Assembly: GCF_001921205.1 (NCBI RefSeq) | Contig: NZ_MSIE01000076.1 | Location: 1-51,411, forward strand | DNA from: Actinophytocola xanthii | GTDB taxonomy: Bacteria > Actinomycetota > Actinomycetes > Mycobacteriales > Pseudonocardiaceae | Reading direction: 5' to 3' | DNA: 51,411 bases | In this document: piece by piece, positions 42,964 through 51,365 of the stretch | Layout: each line of letters begins with the position of its first letter | Numbering within the stretch: position 1 is the first letter of the stretch | Program-made: the position numbers and the translations under genes | The notes under the pieces: model-generated | The model's input: the letters and a program-made list of their open reading frames with translations, nothing else | What the model was told of the DNA's origin: nothing | Database searches by the model: none

Positions 42964-43664
42964 CGGCGCTCATCCACGTACTGGGCGAACGTGATCTCGC
43001 CGCCGGGGGTCCCGGTCAGGTGGCCGCCGTCCCGGTAGGCACGGAACGTCCTGCCCGGGAGCCGGTAGCGCACCACGCCCTTCCCGCCGTACGTTCTCGC
43101 CAGCGTCTCGAACGACAGCACCTCCGGGCCGCCGAGGTCCTCCACCCGGCCGCGCGGCGGCCCGGTCACCAGCGGCGCCAGGTGGGTCGCCACGTCGCGG
43201 ACGTCGATCGGCTGGACGCGGAGGTCGGGGACCGGGACCACCGGCAGCCTTGACACTGCCGCCAGATACGCCCGCACCAGGTCGTGGAACTGGGTGGTCC
43301 GCAGGATCGTGTGCGGCAGGCCCGACTCCGCCAGCAGCCGCTCCACCGCGAGCTTGCCCCGGTAGTACGAGTTCGGCACCCGGTCCACGCCGACGATCGA
43401 CACGTACACCAGGTGGGCAACGCCGGCCCGTCTCGCCGCGGTCACCAGCCGGCAGGCCGCGGCCACGTCCCGGCGGCCCGTGTTGCCCGTCGCCAGATGC
43501 ACGACGACGTCCACGCCGGCCACCGCCGCCGCCACGCCCTCCCCCGTGGACAGGTCCGCCACGACGTGCCCGCGGCGGCTCATGATCTGGACGTCCTCGC
43601 CGGCCAACGCGGGCACGACCGCCCGGCCCAGCCTTCCGGTTCCTCCGGTCACCAGGATGCGCAT
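42960..43664 (-). CDS. NAD(P)-binding atypical SDR (NmrA/epimerase-like)
   Basis: 234 residues. The N-terminal Rossmann motif is 'ILVTGGTGRLGRAVVPAL', followed by 'VDVVVHLATGNTGRRDVAAACRLVTAARRAGVAHLVYVSIVGVDRVPNSYYRGKLAVERLL' with the YxxxK pair (YYRGK). It is of the NAD(P)H-binding/NmrA type. It starts 3 nt after the ECF41 sigma factor stop; ECF41 genes are typically linked to such oxidoreductase/epimerase (COE) genes, which are their targets. Confidence 0.88.
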   Translation of the reverse strand: MRILVTGGTGRLGRAVVPALAGEDVQIMSRRGHVVADLSTGEGVAAAVAGVDVVVHLATGNTGRRDVAAACRLVTAARRAGVAHLVYVSIVGVDRVPNSYYRGKLAVERLLAESGLPHTILRTTQFHDLVRAYLAAVSRLPVVPVPDLRVQPIDVRDVATHLAPLVTGPPRGRVEDLGGPEVLSFETLARTYGGKGVVRYRLPGRTFRAYRDGGHLTGTPGGEITFAQYVDERR

Positions 43665-43667
43665 GGG

Positions 43668-44579
43668 TCAGGAACCGGGCAGGCCGGTCATTCGTGACAG
43701 CTGTTCCGAGAGGTAGGCCAGCTTCGCCGGGTTGCCCATGATGTGGAGGGCCGAGATCCGGTCGTCCTCGATCGTCAGGGCCATCACCCCCAGGACCGTG
43801 CCCTCGGCTGCCGCCAGGACCGCCGGGCCGCCGTTGACCTCGGCGAACCTGAACGTCAGCGTGCCAGGGACCATGCGGAAGCCGCCCGCCAGGTAGCGGG
43901 CGACCCTCGCCCGTCCCTCGATCGGACGGCGGGCGGTGCTCACCTCGCCGCCACCGTCCGCCCAGGAGACCACGTCCTGCGCCAGGAGGGTCTCCAGTGC
44001 CTCCAGGTCGCCGCCCTGAGCGGCCGTCAGGAAGCGTTCCGCGAGGTCGGCGCGGCGTTGCGGGGTGGCGTGGAAGCGGGCGCGGGGTTCGGTCAGCCGC
44101 TGGCTGGCTCGCCGGTACAGCTGGCGGCAGTTCGGCTCGGTCAGGTCCACTGTCTCGGCTATCTCCCGGTACCCGTAGCCGAACGCCTCCCGCAGTACGA
44201 ACACCGCTCGTTCGGATGGGGTCAGCCGTTCCAGGAGCACCAACATGGCCAACGATACCGAGTCACGCTGTTCCACTGTCTCCAGTGGACCCAGTGCGCC
44301 GTTCTCGGTGAGTACGGGTTCGGGCAGCCACGGGCCCACGTAGCGCTCGCGCCGCACCCGCGCCGACGTGAGCCGGTTCAGGCACAGGTTCGTGATCACC
44401 TTCGCCAACCACGCCGGCGGGTTCTCGATCTCGGCGGCGTTCGACCAGCGCAGGTATGTGTCCTGCACGGCGTCCTCGGCCTCCGCCGCGGAGCCGAGCA
44501 GCCGGTAGGCCAGGCCGAACAAGCGACCGCGCTGGGTCTCGAACTCGGTGAGCGACCGTGCCGCCGGCGTGCTGGCCAT
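43668..44579 (-). CDS. sigJ: ECF41-group RNA polymerase sigma factor (SigJ-like)
   Basis: 303 residues. Sigma region 2 ('LFGLAYRLLGSAAEAEDAVQDTYLRW') and region 4 ('LERLTPSERAVFVLREAFGYGYREIAETVDLTEPNCRQLYRRASQRL') are followed by a SnoaL-like C-terminal domain of about 120 residues. The ECF41 linker motif WLPEP is at 84-88. The two C-terminal motifs differ from consensus: DGGGE at 208-212 (usually DGGGK) and NPAKL at 283-287 (usually NPDKL). The C-terminal domain takes the place of an anti-sigma factor. It leads an operon with an NmrA-type SDR and a small membrane protein, matching the known ECF41 context. Confidence 0.9.
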   Translation of the reverse strand: MASTPAARSLTEFETQRGRLFGLAYRLLGSAAEAEDAVQDTYLRWSNAAEIENPPAWLAKVITNLCLNRLTSARVRRERYVGPWLPEPVLTENGALGPLETVEQRDSVSLAMLVLLERLTPSERAVFVLREAFGYGYREIAETVDLTEPNCRQLYRRASQRLTEPRARFHATPQRRADLAERFLTAAQGGDLEALETLLAQDVVSWADGGGEVSTARRPIEGRARVARYLAGGFRMVPGTLTFRFAEVNGGPAVLAAAEGTVLGVMALTIEDDRISALHIMGNPAKLAYLSEQLSRMTGLPGS

Positions 44580-44684
44580 ACGTCACCCTGCCACGCCGCG
44601 CCGCCGGCCGTACGGCAGGTCACCTACCCGCCGCCGGGCCTCGTCCACTCCGGCATCGGCCGCAGTGGAGGACGTGAGGTGACG

Positions 44685-44756
44685 TGCCCCCAGCAGGAGT
44701 CGAACCTGCATTGCCGGCTTCGGACGCCGGAGTCGTATCCGTTAAACCACAGGGAC
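44685..44756 (-). tRNA. tRNA-Arg (anticodon CCG)
   Basis: 72-nt cloverleaf on the minus strand. Acceptor GTCCCTG/TGGGGGC with G-U pairs, anticodon stem CCGGC/GCCGG with loop GTCCGAA (anticodon CCG, reading CGG), T-arm GCAGG-TTCGACT-CCTGC, discriminator A and no encoded CCA. Of the D-stem, three of four pairs form. Confidence 0.85.
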
Positions 44757-44770
44757 TTGCGGGATCGTCG

Positions 44771-44844
44771 TGCCCCTGCCAGGACTCGAACCTGGCGCCT
44801 CCGCGTTCGTAGCGCGGCGCTCTGTCCAACTGAGCTACAGGGGC
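44771..44844 (-). tRNA. tRNA-Arg (anticodon ACG)
   Basis: 74-nt cloverleaf on the minus strand, 14 bp upstream of the CCG isoacceptor. Acceptor GCCCCTG/CAGGGGC, D-arm GCTC...GAGC, anticodon loop CTACGAA (anticodon ACG), T-arm CCAGG-TTCGAGT-CCTGG, discriminator A. Confidence 0.93.
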
Positions 44845-44855
44845 CTTGGGCAAAG

Positions 44856-44888
44856 AAAAACCGCCCGGATCGGTGTCCCGACGGGCGG
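44856..44888 (-). terminator. Hairpin with T5 tract just upstream of the tRNA-Arg pair
   Basis: On the minus strand, CCGCCCG-TCGG / CCGA-TC-CGGGCGG (11 bp with a 2-nt bulge and a 4-nt loop), followed immediately by TTTTT. It ends 11 nt before the 5' end of tRNA-Arg(ACG). No gene is seen transcribed into it from the right, where the MarR gene is on the plus strand. Confidence 0.6.
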
Positions 44889-45006
44889 CTCCGCGACATG
44901 ACGACTAGCAGGTCATGGTGGGGAACCACAGGGCGCGTCAAACGTGTTTCCCGCCCGGCGAAGGGAGACGCAGCGACGTTCGAATTCGAAGCAGTAGGCT
45001 TCCGCC

Positions 45007-45510
45007 ATGCCCGACGCACCGCCGCCGTCGCTCGACCCCGTACAACTCGGCGCCTACTTCACCCTCATCGAGGTGACCAGCCTGCTTCGCCACGCGGTGG
45101 AGCAGCAGCTGCGCGAGGCCGGCAACCTCAGCTACGTGCAGTTCCAGCTGCTGGCCCGGCTCGGCGACTCCCCCACCGGCAGCCACCGCATGACCGACCT
45201 GGCCGACGGCGTCGTCTACAGCCGCAGCGGTCTGACCTACCAGGCGGGCCTGCTCGAGAAGGCGGGCCTGGTCGTGCGCGCCCCCTCCCCCGACGACGAG
45301 CGGAGCGTCACGGTCACCATCACCGACGCCGGGCGCGCACTGCTCGCCGAGGTGCTCCCCGGTCACATCGAGGTCGTCAGCGGACTGCTCTTCGAGCCGC
45401 TCTCGCCCGCCGACGTACGGGCGCTCGCCGCCCTGCTGGCGCCGGTGCGGGACCACATCAGGGCCGCGCCGCCGCGCTCGGCGGCATCACGTCGCCGGCA
45501 GGCTCAGTAG
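45007..45510 (+). CDS. MarR-family regulator
   Basis: 167 residues from ATG 45007. The winged helix is 'GSHRMTDLADGVVYSRSGLTYQAGLLEKAGLVVRAPSPDDERSVTVTITDAG'. It precedes the PIG-L deacetylase gene in the same direction with 52 bp between. It may control that gene. Confidence 0.88.
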   Translation: MPDAPPPSLDPVQLGAYFTLIEVTSLLRHAVEQQLREAGNLSYVQFQLLARLGDSPTGSHRMTDLADGVVYSRSGLTYQAGLLEKAGLVVRAPSPDDERSVTVTITDAGRALLAEVLPGHIEVVSGLLFEPLSPADVRALAALLAPVRDHIRAAPPRSAASRRRQAQ

Positions 45511-45562
45511 GTCTCCCGACGCCCAGCCGGCGCCAGGACCCGACACCCGGAAGGATGCCGAC

Positions 45563-46318
45563 ATGGTGTTGCCCACTCTCCCCGAGGAGTCCTTCCACCG
45601 CGTGCTCTGTGTCGTCGCGCACCCCGACGACATGGAGTACGGCACCTCCGCCGCGATCGCCCGATGGACCGCGAGCGGTATCGAGGTCGGTTACCTCCTG
45701 CTCACCCGCGGTGAGGCCGGTATGCCCAACCCGCCCGAGGAGACGGCGCGCCTGCGTGTGGCCGAGCAGCGAGCCGCCTGCGACGTCGTCGGCGTCGGGC
45801 GCCTGACCGTCCTCGACCATCCGGACGGCGTGCTCGTCTACGGCCTCGACCTGCGCCGCGACATCTGTCGGGAGATCCGCCGGTTCAGGCCCGACGTCGT
45901 GCTCGGCACCGGTTACGAGATCGAGACGCCTTTCGGCTTCGACCAGGCCGACCACCGCGCGGCCGGCCTCGCCACGATCGACGCCGTGCGCGACGCCGGC
46001 AACCGGTGGGTCTTCCCGGAGCAGATCGACGACGAGGGCCTCGAACCACACTCCGCGCGCTGGTTCGTCGTCCCGGGGCTCCCCGGCTCCGGCGCCACCC
46101 ACGGCGTCGACGTCACCGGCGAGCCACTGCGCCGCGGCATCGCCTCGCTCGAGGCGCACGCCGCGTACCTGGCCGCGCTCCCCGACCACCCCGCCCCCGC
46201 CGACCTCATCCCGATGTTCACCGCGATGAACGGCAAGGCCATGGACGTCGAGCACGCCGTCCTGTTCCGTGCCCACGACCTCCAGGCACCACCCGAATTC
46301 CTCACCGACACCGCGTAG
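45563..46318 (+). CDS. PIG-L family deacetylase (LmbE-like)
   Basis: 251 residues from ATG 45563, after GGAAGGA with 7 nt spacing. The Zn motif AHPDDMEYG (His20, Asp22, Asp23) and a later His in 'DQADHRAAGL' are characteristic. In actinomycetes this family covers MshB, Mca and antibiotic N-deacetylases; the sequence is shorter than MshB/Mca, so the substrate is open. It ends at a strong palindromic terminator. Confidence 0.9.
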   Translation: MVLPTLPEESFHRVLCVVAHPDDMEYGTSAAIARWTASGIEVGYLLLTRGEAGMPNPPEETARLRVAEQRAACDVVGVGRLTVLDHPDGVLVYGLDLRRDICREIRRFRPDVVLGTGYEIETPFGFDQADHRAAGLATIDAVRDAGNRWVFPEQIDDEGLEPHSARWFVVPGLPGSGATHGVDVTGEPLRRGIASLEAHAAYLAALPDHPAPADLIPMFTAMNGKAMDVEHAVLFRAHDLQAPPEFLTDTA

Positions 46319-46339
46319 CGGTGACCACCGACCCGCGCG

Positions 46340-46381
46340 GCGGAACCGCGGTTCACCGGAGGCGGCGAACCGCGGTTCCGC
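46340..46381. terminator. Bidirectional terminator made of two palindromic arms
   Basis: GCGGAACCGCGGTTC / GAACCGCGGTTCCGC, 15-bp perfect arms with a 12-nt loop. Each arm is itself palindromic (GAACCGCGGTTC). It separates the convergent PIG-L gene and secreted-protein gene. Confidence 0.7.
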
Positions 46382-46390
46382 ACTGGTCTG

Positions 46391-46819
46391 CTACGAGAGG
46401 CTCTGGTAGTTGAAGGTGACGAACTGGGCCGGCGCACAGCTCAGGTTGAAGTTGTAGGTGCCGAAGGCCCACAGGATCGGCCCGAACACCCGGCGCCCGT
46501 CCGCGCAGTTCATGATGACCTGCATCGATCCCGAGCTCACCGTGCAGGTGAAGCCCGCGGTCTGGAACGGCGGCAGGGCCGAGTACCGACAGGTGAAGAC
46601 GGCCCGGGCGCCGGCGGCGCTGTCGGCCTTCCCGCTGACGGTCGTCAGCGTCGTGGCGGTGTCGGAGACACCCGACAGGACGGTCGAGTCCGCCCCGGCC
46701 GGCGCGGCGGACGCCCCGGTCGGGGCGATGAGGAACGCGGCGAGCGCCACGGCCAGAATGAGCAACGGTCTGACCGCCATCGCGACAATGGAGTCAGGTC
46801 CGGTGAACGGCTTACGCAT
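46391..46819 (-). CDS. Small secreted protein of unknown function
   Basis: 142 residues from ATG 46819, after GAGGAGAG on the minus strand. A signal peptide (hydrophobic 'LLILAVALAAFLIAPTGASA', cleavage near residue 39) precedes about 103 residues with four Cys in 'FTCRYSALPPF', 'FTCTVSS', 'VIMNCADGRRVFGP' and 'NLSCAPAQF', suggesting two disulfides. No family is recognised. Confidence 0.75.
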   Translation of the reverse strand: MRKPFTGPDSIVAMAVRPLLILAVALAAFLIAPTGASAAPAGADSTVLSGVSDTATTLTTVSGKADSAAGARAVFTCRYSALPPFQTAGFTCTVSSGSMQVIMNCADGRRVFGPILWAFGTYNFNLSCAPAQFVTFNYQSLS

Positions 46820-47001
46820 GAATTCTCTCCTCGGGATAATCCGGTCACGTTCCCGGCCATTTCGTTTTGACCGAGGGCGTCATCGTCACAGCGGCGACGC
46901 GGCGGCAGCTACGTGACTGGGGGTGAACCTCGCCGGTCCACGCCGAGATCGGATTGTCACTTTCCCGGGTACGCGCGGTACGCGTCCAGTCGAAATCCAG
47001 T

Positions 47002-47025
47002 CCCACGAGTAAGCCTCGTCGTGGG
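47002..47025. promoter_or_regulatory. Hairpin/operator candidate upstream of the PucR-type regulator
   Basis: CCCACGA / TCGTGGG perfect arms with a 10-nt loop, flanked outside by CCAG/CTGG that extend the stem across one bulge. It ends 34 nt before the start at 47060. A direct repeat GGTACGCG lies close by near 46970-46985. Confidence 0.45.
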
Positions 47026-47059
47026 CTGGTCAATGGGCGAAAGCAGCGAGGAAAACGGG

Positions 47060-48226
47060 ATGGATGGCCTTTTCACATTGCTGTGGGACCGCGTACACAG
47101 CAACGCGCGTCGTGCCGTCGACGTCTACGTCAGCGAGCTCCCCGACTTCCGCGCGGCGGCGGAGGACCCGCGGGCCCGCGCCTCGATGGTGGACTTCGCG
47201 GTGCTGCTCAGGCGTCGGACGATCGAGCTTGCCGCCGACGGCGCCCCGTTCACCCAGCGGGACCTCGGCATGCTGACCGCCTTCGGCGAGGAACGCGGGG
47301 CGCAGGGCGTGTCGATGAGCTCCCGGCAACGGGTTCTCGACCTGCACGACGTCCTGACCCTGCGCGAGATCCACGAGGCGGCCGGGCTGAACGAGGTCGA
47401 CCACGTCACGGACCTGATCGGGTGGCTCCCGGCCAACGGCCTGGCCGGGCACAACGCCTACAACCAGGGTTTTCTCAACGGGCAGAAGCGCTCGGTCCCC
47501 TTCGTCCGGCGGATCCAGGACCTCGCGGGCACCCTGCTCGCGGACCTCTCCGTGATACCCGGTCTCGCGGAGACGCTCAACGTGCGACTCGCCGATCGGT
47601 ACGTGGTCACCGTCGTGCGGGTGTCGGGCCCTGTCACCCCGACCGACCAGAGCCGGGACGAGATCGTCGGCGCCCTGGCGAGGCGCCACCACGCGCCGAT
47701 CACCTGGCGCGAACCCGGCGAACTGGTCGCCCTGCTCCCCTGCGACGACACCGCGGCGGCGGAGGAACGGGCGTTCGGCCTCGTCCGCGACCTCGCCGAG
47801 ATGGTCGAGCGGCCCTGCTCGGCCGGCGCGGCCACCGGACGCGTGCACGCGTTGGCCGACGCCCTCGCGTTGGCACGCCAGGTCAGCTACGAGGCGCCGG
47901 CGGAGACCGTGCCGCGCCGGCTGCGGACGATGGCCGACGTCTTCGTCGAGCTCGGCGTCGCGCAGCTGCCGCAGGTCGACGAATGGCTTCGCGGGATCGC
48001 CCGACGGCTCGAGAAGGGCCCGGACCTGGTGACCACGCTCGACACCTACTACCGGTACGACATGAACCGGCTGAATACCGCCGGGGCGTTGCGCATCCAC
48101 CCGAGGACCCTCGACTACCGCTTCCGGCGAACCCGGGAGCTGGTGGGGATGGATCCCGGCTCGGTGCAGGGCGTACGCGTGCTCAGCGCCGTGGTGAGCC
48201 GCCTGCTCGCGGGCCGCTGGAGCTGA
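47060..48226 (+). CDS. PucR/CdaR-type regulator with C-terminal HTH_30
   Basis: 388 residues from ATG 47060, after GAGG with 8 nt spacing; an ATG at 47033 has no ribosome site. The N-terminal 160 residues are helical, then a GGDEF-like middle region ('[18 protein letters not shown]...') and a C-terminal HTH of the PucR_C-terminal type ('[45 protein letters not shown]'). These regulators control catabolic or metabolite-linked genes. No target operon is adjacent except the downstream propeller gene. Confidence 0.85.
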   Translation: MDGLFTLLWDRVHSNARRAVDVYVSELPDFRAAAEDPRARASMVDFAVLLRRRTIELAADGAPFTQRDLGMLTAFGEERGAQGVSMSSRQRVLDLHDVLTLREIHEAAGLNEVDHVTDLIGWLPANGLAGHNAYNQGFLNGQKRSVPFVRRIQDLAGTLLADLSVIPGLAETLNVRLADRYVVTVVRVSGPVTPTDQSRDEIVGALARRHHAPITWREPGELVALLPCDDTAAAEERAFGLVRDLAEMVERPCSAGAATGRVHALADALALARQVSYEAPAETVPRRLRTMADVFVELGVAQLPQVDEWLRGIARRLEKGPDLVTTLDTYYRYDMNRLNTAGALRIHPRTLDYRFRRTRELVGMDPGSVQGVRVLSAVVSRLLAGRWS

Positions 48227-48312
48227 CGGCCCACGCGCCCGACGGCGGTTGTCGGTGCCCGGTGCCACACTGTGCCCACACCACGGAACAAGTGGCTTCG
48301 GAGGAGGTAGTG

Positions 48313-49425
48313 ATGACCGGTGTTCGTGTGCTCGTCGGCACCCGCAAGGGCGCGTTCGTGCTGACCTCGGACGGTACGCGTCGGGACTGGGAGGTGTCCG
48401 GGCCGCACTTCGGGGGCTGGGAGATCTACCACGTCGCCGGGTCCTCCGCCGACCCGGACCGGCTGTACGCCGCGCAGTCCACGGCCTGGTTCGGGCAGCT
48501 CATCCAGCGCTCGGACGACGGCGGGAGATCCTGGCGCCCGATCGGCAAGGAGTTCGCCTACGACGGCGACCCCGGCACGCACCAGTTCTACGACGGCACC
48601 CAGGTGCCCTGGGAGTTCAGGCGGGTGTGGCACCTCGAACCGTCGCTGTCGGACCCCGACGTGGTCTACGCGGGCATCGAGGACGCGGGGCTGTTCCGCA
48701 CCACCGACGGCGGGACGACTTGGCACGAGCTGCCGGGGCTGCGCACCCACGGCACCGGCCCGTCCTGGCAGCCGGGCGCCGGCGGGTTGTGCCTGCACAC
48801 GATCCTGCAGCACCCGACCGACCAGCAACGGCTGTTCGTGGCGATCTCCGCCGCCGGGGTGTTCCGCACCGACGACGGCGCCAAGACCTGGACGGCGACC
48901 AACCGCGGCCTGGTGTCCGACGGCATCCCCGACCCCGACGCCGAGGTCGGCCACTGCGTCCACCGGCTCGCGATGCACCCCTCGCGACCGGACACGCTGT
49001 TCATGCAGAAGCACTGGGACGTCATGCGGTCCGACGACGCCGGGGACAGCTGGCGGGAGATCAGCGGCAACCTCCCCAGCGACTTCGGGTTTCCGATCGC
49101 GGTGCACGCCCACGAGCCCGAGACCGTCTACGTCGTCCCGATCACCAGCGACTCCGAGCACTATCCGCCCGAGGGCCGCCTACGCGTGTACCGCTCGCGC
49201 ACCGGTGGCGACGAGTGGGAGCCGCTGACCACCGGCCTGCCGCAGGAACACTGCTACGTCAACGTCCTACGCGACGCGATGGCCGTCGACTCCCTGGACG
49301 ACTGTGGTGTCTACTTCGGAACGACCGGCGGCCAGGTCTACTGCTCGCTCGACTCCGGCGACTCGTGGTCGCCCGTCGTGAGCAACCTACCGTCGGTGTT
49401 GTCGGTGGAGGTGCAGACGCTGTGA
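48313..49425 (+). CDS. Asp-box beta-propeller protein (sialidase/BNR-like)
   Basis: 370 residues from ATG 48313, after GGAGG with 5 nt spacing. Six Asp-box motifs (S/T-x-D-x-G-x-S/T-W or close) occur at about 67-74, 130-137, 186-193, 240-247, 295-302 and 345-352, giving a six-bladed propeller. No signal peptide is seen, so it is cytoplasmic. The catalytic residues of sialidase are not evident. Its stop overlaps the start of the MoaD-like gene. Confidence 0.85.
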   Translation: MTGVRVLVGTRKGAFVLTSDGTRRDWEVSGPHFGGWEIYHVAGSSADPDRLYAAQSTAWFGQLIQRSDDGGRSWRPIGKEFAYDGDPGTHQFYDGTQVPWEFRRVWHLEPSLSDPDVVYAGIEDAGLFRTTDGGTTWHELPGLRTHGTGPSWQPGAGGLCLHTILQHPTDQQRLFVAISAAGVFRTDDGAKTWTATNRGLVSDGIPDPDAEVGHCVHRLAMHPSRPDTLFMQKHWDVMRSDDAGDSWREISGNLPSDFGFPIAVHAHEPETVYVVPITSDSEHYPPEGRLRVYRSRTGGDEWEPLTTGLPQEHCYVNVLRDAMAVDSLDDCGVYFGTTGGQVYCSLDSGDSWSPVVSNLPSVLSVEVQTL

Positions 49426-49721
49426 GCGTGCGGGTGAAGCTCCCCACCCACCTGCGCCGCCTCGCCGGCGTCGACGGCGAGGTACGCCTCGACATCGCCG
49501 AGGAGATCACGACCGACACGGTGCTGGCGGCGCTGGAGGAGCGTTACCCCGTGCTCCGCGGCACCATCCGCGACCTGGCCACCGGCCGCAGGCGCGCCTT
49601 CGTCCGCTACTTCGCCTGCGAGCAGGACCTCTCCCACGACCCTCCCGGCACCCCGCTCCCCTCCCGGGTGGCCGACGGCTCCGAACCGTTCCTGGTGGTG
49701 GGCTCGATGGCAGGAGGCTGA
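49422..49721 (+). CDS. MoaD/ThiS-like ubiquitin-fold protein with C-terminal Gly-Gly
   Basis: 99 residues from GTG 49422, overlapping the propeller stop as GTGA. Beta-grasp pattern '[49 protein letters not shown]' and a C-terminus '[11 protein letters not shown]'. It ends in the Gly-Gly needed for adenylation or conjugation in this family. No E1-like enzyme is nearby. Pairing with the propeller suggests it is a carrier or tag working with it. Confidence 0.82.
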   Translation: MSVRVKLPTHLRRLAGVDGEVRLDIAEEITTDTVLAALEERYPVLRGTIRDLATGRRRAFVRYFACEQDLSHDPPGTPLPSRVADGSEPFLVVGSMAGG

Positions 49722-49831
49722 CAAGCCCGCCGCCCACGCCATGGCGCCGTGCCGACGGGATTCCGGGCGGTGAGCGACGCCGACATACACCGCGTGTGCG
49801 ACCGGAGAGCGCGGTGTCGGGAGGACTCGGG

Positions 49832-50428
49832 GTGGAGTTGGGGCTGGTCGGTCAGGCCGTTGGCATGTTCGCGGTGACCAACGTCGACGACCTCGTGCTC
49901 CTGGCGGTGTTCTTCGGTCGGGCCGCCGGGCAGCGCGGCGGTGCGGCGCGGGTGGTGGCTGGGCAGTATCTGGGGTTCGCCGCGATCCTGGCCGCCTCGG
50001 TCGTCGGGGCGCTCGGGGCGGGCCTCCTCCCGGAGTCGGTGATCCCCTATCTGGGGTTGCTGCCGTTGTTGCTGGGGCTTCGTGCGGCGTGGCGGACCTG
50101 GCGTGAACGTCACGACGCTGACGACGAGTCCCCTGGCACGGGCGACGGCCCGACGGTGCTGGCCGTCGGGGCGGTCACCTTCGCCAACGGCGGTGACAAC
50201 ATCGGCGTCTACGTGCCGGTCTTCACCACCGCAGGGATCCGCGGCCTTGTCGTGTTCGTGGTGGTCTTTCTCGCCCTGGTCGCCGTCTGGTGTGCGCTCG
50301 GCCGCTTCTTCGCCACGCGACCGGTGGTCGCCCGCGCGCTGGCGCGTCGGGGCCACATCGTGCTGCCCATCGTCCTGATCGGCATCGGCCTGTTGATCCT
50401 GGTCGAAGGCGGAGCGTTCGAACTCTGA
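49832..50428 (+). CDS. Cadmium-resistance-type transporter (CadD family)
   Basis: 198 residues from GTG 49832, 7 nt after GGGAGG; upstream GTGs at 49796 and 49814 are less likely. Five to six hydrophobic helices with the CadD patterns 'AVTNVDDLVLLAVFFGRA' and 'AVGAVTFANGGDNIGVYVPVF', whose Asp residues may bind metal. Its TGA stop (50426-50428) is inside the CTCTGAGAG at the left end of the IS element, so the true C-terminus may have been altered. Cd export is inferred from family. Confidence 0.84.
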   Translation: MELGLVGQAVGMFAVTNVDDLVLLAVFFGRAAGQRGGAARVVAGQYLGFAAILAASVVGALGAGLLPESVIPYLGLLPLLLGLRAAWRTWRERHDADDESPGTGDGPTVLAVGAVTFANGGDNIGVYVPVFTTAGIRGLVVFVVVFLALVAVWCALGRFFATRPVVARALARRGHIVLPIVLIGIGLLILVEGGAFEL

Positions 50429-51296
50429 GAGGGCATCTGATCTTGGTTTAGGTGGCGATGTCCGTTTTGAGTGGCTCGTACGCCAGGTTTGGGTGGATTC
50501 ACCAGTCAGTTCGCGGCTCATTTTGTCAGCCATGGCCCAGAGGATCATCGCGCGTGAGCGCTGCGGCAGGGCTTCGTTGTCACGGACGAGGCGGCGGTTC
50601 TGCATCAGCCAGCCCAGGGTTCGCTCGACGATCCAGCGTCGGGGCAAGACGTGGAATCCTTTGGTGTTGGGGCGTTTGACGACCTCGACGCGGATTCCTT
50701 GCTGGGCTCCGTGGCGGATGACGGTGTTGTTGTAGCCGCCGTCCACCCACGCTGTGGTGACACTCGGGTGCGCCGGCGAGCTGATCCAGGACCTGTTGTC
50801 CCCCAATGGAATCCTGCACCGAGGCGGCAGTCACAATCGCGACGAGCAACAGTCCCAGCGCGTCGGTGGCGATGTGCCGTTTCCGGCCTTTGATCTTCTT
50901 ACCCGCGTCGATTCCCTGACTGGTTTCGCTGACGTTGCAGGAGGTCTTCACGCTCTGCGAATCAATGATCGCCGCGGTCGGGGTCGCCGCTCGCCCCTTC
51001 GCCAGGCGAACCTGCTGACGGAGCAAGTCATGCAGAGTCTCAGTTGTGCCGTCAGCTTCCCACTTGGCGTAGTAGTCGTAGACCGTCTTGTAGGGCGGGA
51101 AGCCGTGCGGCAGGTACTCCCACCGAATCCCAGTCCGGCACACGTACAGGATGGCGTTCACGATCTCCCGCAGGTCATGCACCCGCGTCACAGCGCCCGG
51201 CCCGCGCCGCGCCGCCCGCCACGCGGTCATCGTCGGCTCGATCAACGTCCACCGAGCATCGGACAAGTCACTGCGATACGCACGCCGACCACCCAC
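50428..51296 (-). pseudogene. IS5-type DDE transposase, frameshifted
   Basis: The first frame, from 51296, runs 'MGGRRAYRSDLSDARWTLIE' to 'DQLAGA' near 50770 and contains the first Asp in 'AAIIDSQSVKTS'. The second frame takes over there with 'SVTTAWVDGGYNNTVIRHG' (second Asp) and 'WIVERTLGWLMQNRRLVRDNE' (Glu), i.e. all three DDE residues remain but in two frames. Loss or gain of a base near 50763-50776 explains this; a programmed frameshift, known in the IS427 subgroup, is the alternative. The second frame has no stop inside the element and runs out through the left terminal repeat. Confidence 0.8.
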
Positions 51297-51365
51297 ACGT
51301 TGATCAAGCTACCAACAGCGCCCCGAACCGGACATCCCGCCACCAACCAAGATCAGATGCCCTCT
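50428..51365. mobile_element. IS5-family-type insertion sequence, nearly complete
   Basis: A 21-bp perfect terminal repeat starts AGAGGGCATCTGATCTTGG at 50428-50448 and appears reversed at 51345-51365. The similarity continues imperfectly inside ('GGTGGCG', 'ATGTCCG'). Both junctions read CTCTNAGAG (CTCTGAGAG left, CTCTTAGAG right), so the ends may include up to 5 bp more and no clean target duplication is visible. It carries one frameshifted transposase on the minus strand. The last 40 bp of the window (51371-51411) may belong to a second element. Confidence 0.82.

Noticed and set aside
44685-44844. tRNA-Arg pair as integration site of a genomic island
   Set aside because: No integrase, excisionase or direct repeat of a tRNA 3' end was seen on either side in the window.
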